DNA of 64,000 bases. Origin: Bacillota bacterium (GTDB lineage Bacteria > Bacillota_A > Clostridia > Lachnospirales > Lachnospiraceae). The DNA is taken from NCBI GenBank assembly GCA_023407175.1, contig JAEYMU010000052.1, positions 62,001 through 126,000 of the forward strand. Reading direction: 5' to 3'. A program made the position numbers and the translations under genes. The notes below the pieces were generated by a model. The model was given only the letters and a program-made list of their open reading frames with translations, did no database searches and had not been told where the DNA came from. Each line of letters begins with the position of its first letter. The first letter of the stretch is position 1. This document shows positions 62,395 through 64,000 of the stretch, piece after piece.

Positions 62395-64000
62395 ATGGAA
62401 ATTGAAAATATTATGACAATTGATGGAATACCGGTGAAGATTGGCGCGGAGAAGAATCTTCTGGAGCTGATCCGTAAGGTTGGGATAAAAATGCCCACCT
62501 TCTGCTATCATTCCGAGCTTTCTATTTACGGAGCCTGTCGTATGTGCATGGTGGAAAATGAATGGGGCGGATTGGATGCAGCCTGCTCCACCATACCGAA
62601 GGCAGGAATGAAGATAAGGACGAATACGGAAAGGCTGCGTAAATACCGCAGAAACATCCTTGAGCTTTTGCTTGCCAACCACTGCAGGGACTGTACCACC
62701 TGCAGCAATAACGGGAAATGCAAGCTTCAGGAGCTGGCGGTACATTTTAATATTACCGGAGTACGCTTTCCGAATACGGCAGCAGAGCCTAAGATCGATG
62801 ATTCTTCTCTTTGTATTACCCGTGATGCAAATAAGTGCATTCTTTGCGGTGACTGCGTAAGAATGTGCAATGAGATACAGAACGTGGGTGCAATTGATTT
62901 TGCCCATAGGGGTTCAAAGATGACAATCAGTACGGCCTTTGAAATCCCCATCGCTCAGTCGCCCTGCATCGGCTGCGGACAATGTGCGGCAGTCTGTCCG
63001 ACAGGAGCCATTGTGGTTAAAAATAATACCCAGAAGGTGTGGGAAGCACTGGATGATCCTAATACCAAGGTTACGGTACAGGTTGCGCCGGCAGTTCGTG
63101 TGGGACTTGGCAAGAAGATGGGAATGAACCCTGAGGAAAATGCCATGGGCAAGCTGGTGGCAGCTCTTCGCCGCATCGGCTTTGACGAAATCTATGATAC
63201 CAGTGCAGGAGCCGACTTAACGGTACTGGAGGAAAGCAGCGAATTCATACAGCGTATCCAAAAGAATGAGAAGCTGCCACTCATTACCTCCTGCTGTCCG
63301 GCCTGGGTTCAATACTGTGAGAAGAATTATCAGGAGCTTTTGCCCAATGTATCAACCTGCCGCTCCCCGATGGAGATGCTGGCTTCTGTGGTAAAGGCAC
63401 AGTCCGGTTCCTCCGCCCGCCGTCATGTGCATGTAGCGGTAATGCCCTGTACTGCAAAAAAATATGAGGCAGCCAGGGAGGAATTTGAGCTGGATGGAAA
63501 ACCGAATGTCGATTTTGTCATAACGACTCAGGAATTAATTCAGATGATCAAGGAATCCGGTCTGCTGTTTACGGAGCTTGAGCCGGAGGCTGTGGATATG
63601 CCCTATGGCACAATTACAGGCGCCGGAGTAATCTTTGGAGTGACCGGAGGTGTTACGGAAGCGGTGCTTCGAAGACTCTCTTCGGATAAATCAAAAGCAG
63701 CCCTGATGTCCATTGCTCTTAAAGGAGTGCGGGGCATGAAGGGAGTGAAGGAAACCACTGTGAAATACGGTGAGAGGGAGCTCAAGGTTGCCGTAGTCAG
63801 CGGGCTTAAGAATGCAAGTGACCTGTTAGAGAAAATCAGGGAAGGTGAGCATTATGACTTTATTGAGGTCATGGCCTGCCCCGGAGGCTGTGTAAGTGGT
63901 GCCGGACAGCCCTTTGCACAGACTAAGGCGCGAGAGAGCAGAGGAAAGGGCTTATATTCAGCCGATAAGCAGTGCAGTATCAAGTTTTCGGAGGAAAATC
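62395..64000 (+). CDS. hydA: [FeFe]-hydrogenase catalytic subunit HydA (3' end outside the window)
   Basis: The frame is open from ATG 62395 to the window end, about 535 residues so far. N-terminal [2Fe-2S] (CYHSELSIYGACRMC), the His-ligated HCRDCTTC segment, two [4Fe-4S] (CILCGDCVRMC; CIGCGQCAAVCP) and the H-cluster motifs ITSCCPAWV, MPCTAKKYEA and MACPGGCVSGAGQP. The third motif has Ala where Gly is usual (GGGQP). GGGAGAAAACAT precedes the ATG. Catalyses proton reduction with ferredoxin and, through HydBC, NADH. Confidence 0.95.
   Translation, partial: MEIENIMTIDGIPVKIGAEKNLLELIRKVGIKMPTFCYHSELSIYGACRMCMVENEWGGLDAACSTIPKAGMKIRTNTERLRKYRRNILELLLANHCRDCTTCSNNGKCKLQELAVHFNITGVRFPNTAAEPKIDDSSLCITRDANKCILCGDCVRMCNEIQNVGAIDFAHRGSKMTISTAFEIPIAQSPCIGCGQCAAVCPTGAIVVKNNTQKVWEALDDPNTKVTVQVAPAVRVGLGKKMGMNPEENAMGKLVAALRRIGFDEIYDTSAGADLTVLEESSEFIQRIQKNEKLPLITSCCPAWVQYCEKNYQELLPNVSTCRSPMEMLASVVKAQSGSSARRHVHVAVMPCTAKKYEAAREEFELDGKPNVDFVITTQELIQMIKESGLLFTELEPEAVDMPYGTITGAGVIFGVTGGVTEAVLRRLSSDKSKAALMSIALKGVRGMKGVKETTVKYGERELKVAVVSGLKNASDLLEKIREGEHYDFIEVMACPGGCVSGAGQPFAQTKARESRGKGLYSADKQCSIKFSEEN

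Overview
The window reads as the chromosome of an anaerobic, spore-forming member of the Clostridia, most likely Lachnospiraceae. Pointers are the spore genes (spoIIR, cwlD, a SPOCS/LysM protein), Veg, DUF951, a PstA-type c-di-AMP receptor, an Ile T-box before ileS, strong GGAGG ribosome sites, many TTG/GTG starts, and an NfnAB plus electron-bifurcating [FeFe]-hydrogenase operon. No rRNA, tRNA, CRISPR array, prophage or insertion sequence was recognised. Most of the window is ordinary core genome; the interest lies in intergenic structure and regulation.

Layout. 1-8 kb: tail of a coiled-coil protein, pgi, a radical SAM protein, a hemolysin III-like protein, DUF951 plus a HAD phosphatase, exodeoxyribonuclease III, a cyclase-family hydrolase and an HD-GYP protein. 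8-20 kb: a beta-helix lipoprotein with a 57-bp tandem repeat, two small unknowns, a CPA2 antiporter with a terminator just before its ribosome site, a polysaccharide deacetylase, cwlD, clpB, and a surface PAP2 phosphatase with an SPATGD anchor. 20-31 kb: TetR plus metallo-hydrolase, PrcB-like lipoprotein, veg, SPOCS/LysM protein, an unknown 218-aa protein, AraC plus partner, ispE, spoIIR, an XRE regulator and DUF1934. 31-43 kb: CapA, plsC, VanY-type carboxypeptidase, pncB, asparaginase, TraX-like protein and ileS with a long leader. 43-54 kb: an aberrant transcarbamylase, pstA, a trigger-factor-like lipoprotein, YgiQ, a DEAD-box helicase, PerR/Fur, a candidate small RNA and an ABC transporter cassette run by an XRE regulator. 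54-64 kb: a Rex-like repressor, LysR, iron alcohol dehydrogenase, nfnA-nfnB-hydC-hydB-hydA (hydA runs off the end).

How genes work together. The last 10 kb forms a redox module. The Rex-like repressor, the alcohol dehydrogenase and the Nfn/Hyd operon all handle NAD(P)H, ferredoxin, alcohol or hydrogen. An unusual paired motif, TATCGATA-N6-TATCGATA, occurs three times: just downstream of the rex -10 box, inside the adh promoter, and about 235 bp further upstream of adh. I infer that it is the operator of this divergent Rex.

The other main observation is a scattered family of short perfect hairpins. Three clusters (28.66-28.78, 38.88-39.0 and 39.34-39.47 kb) are strings of small stem-loops, two of which share the word GATGCGCACTC. 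A related module, GGAGGA-loop-TCCTCC followed by a GGAGGATT Shine-Dalgarno, precedes clpB, the unknown gene at 25.05 kb and ileS. It could switch between a free and a sequestered ribosome site. All functional claims rest on motif reading by eye; no database search was run.
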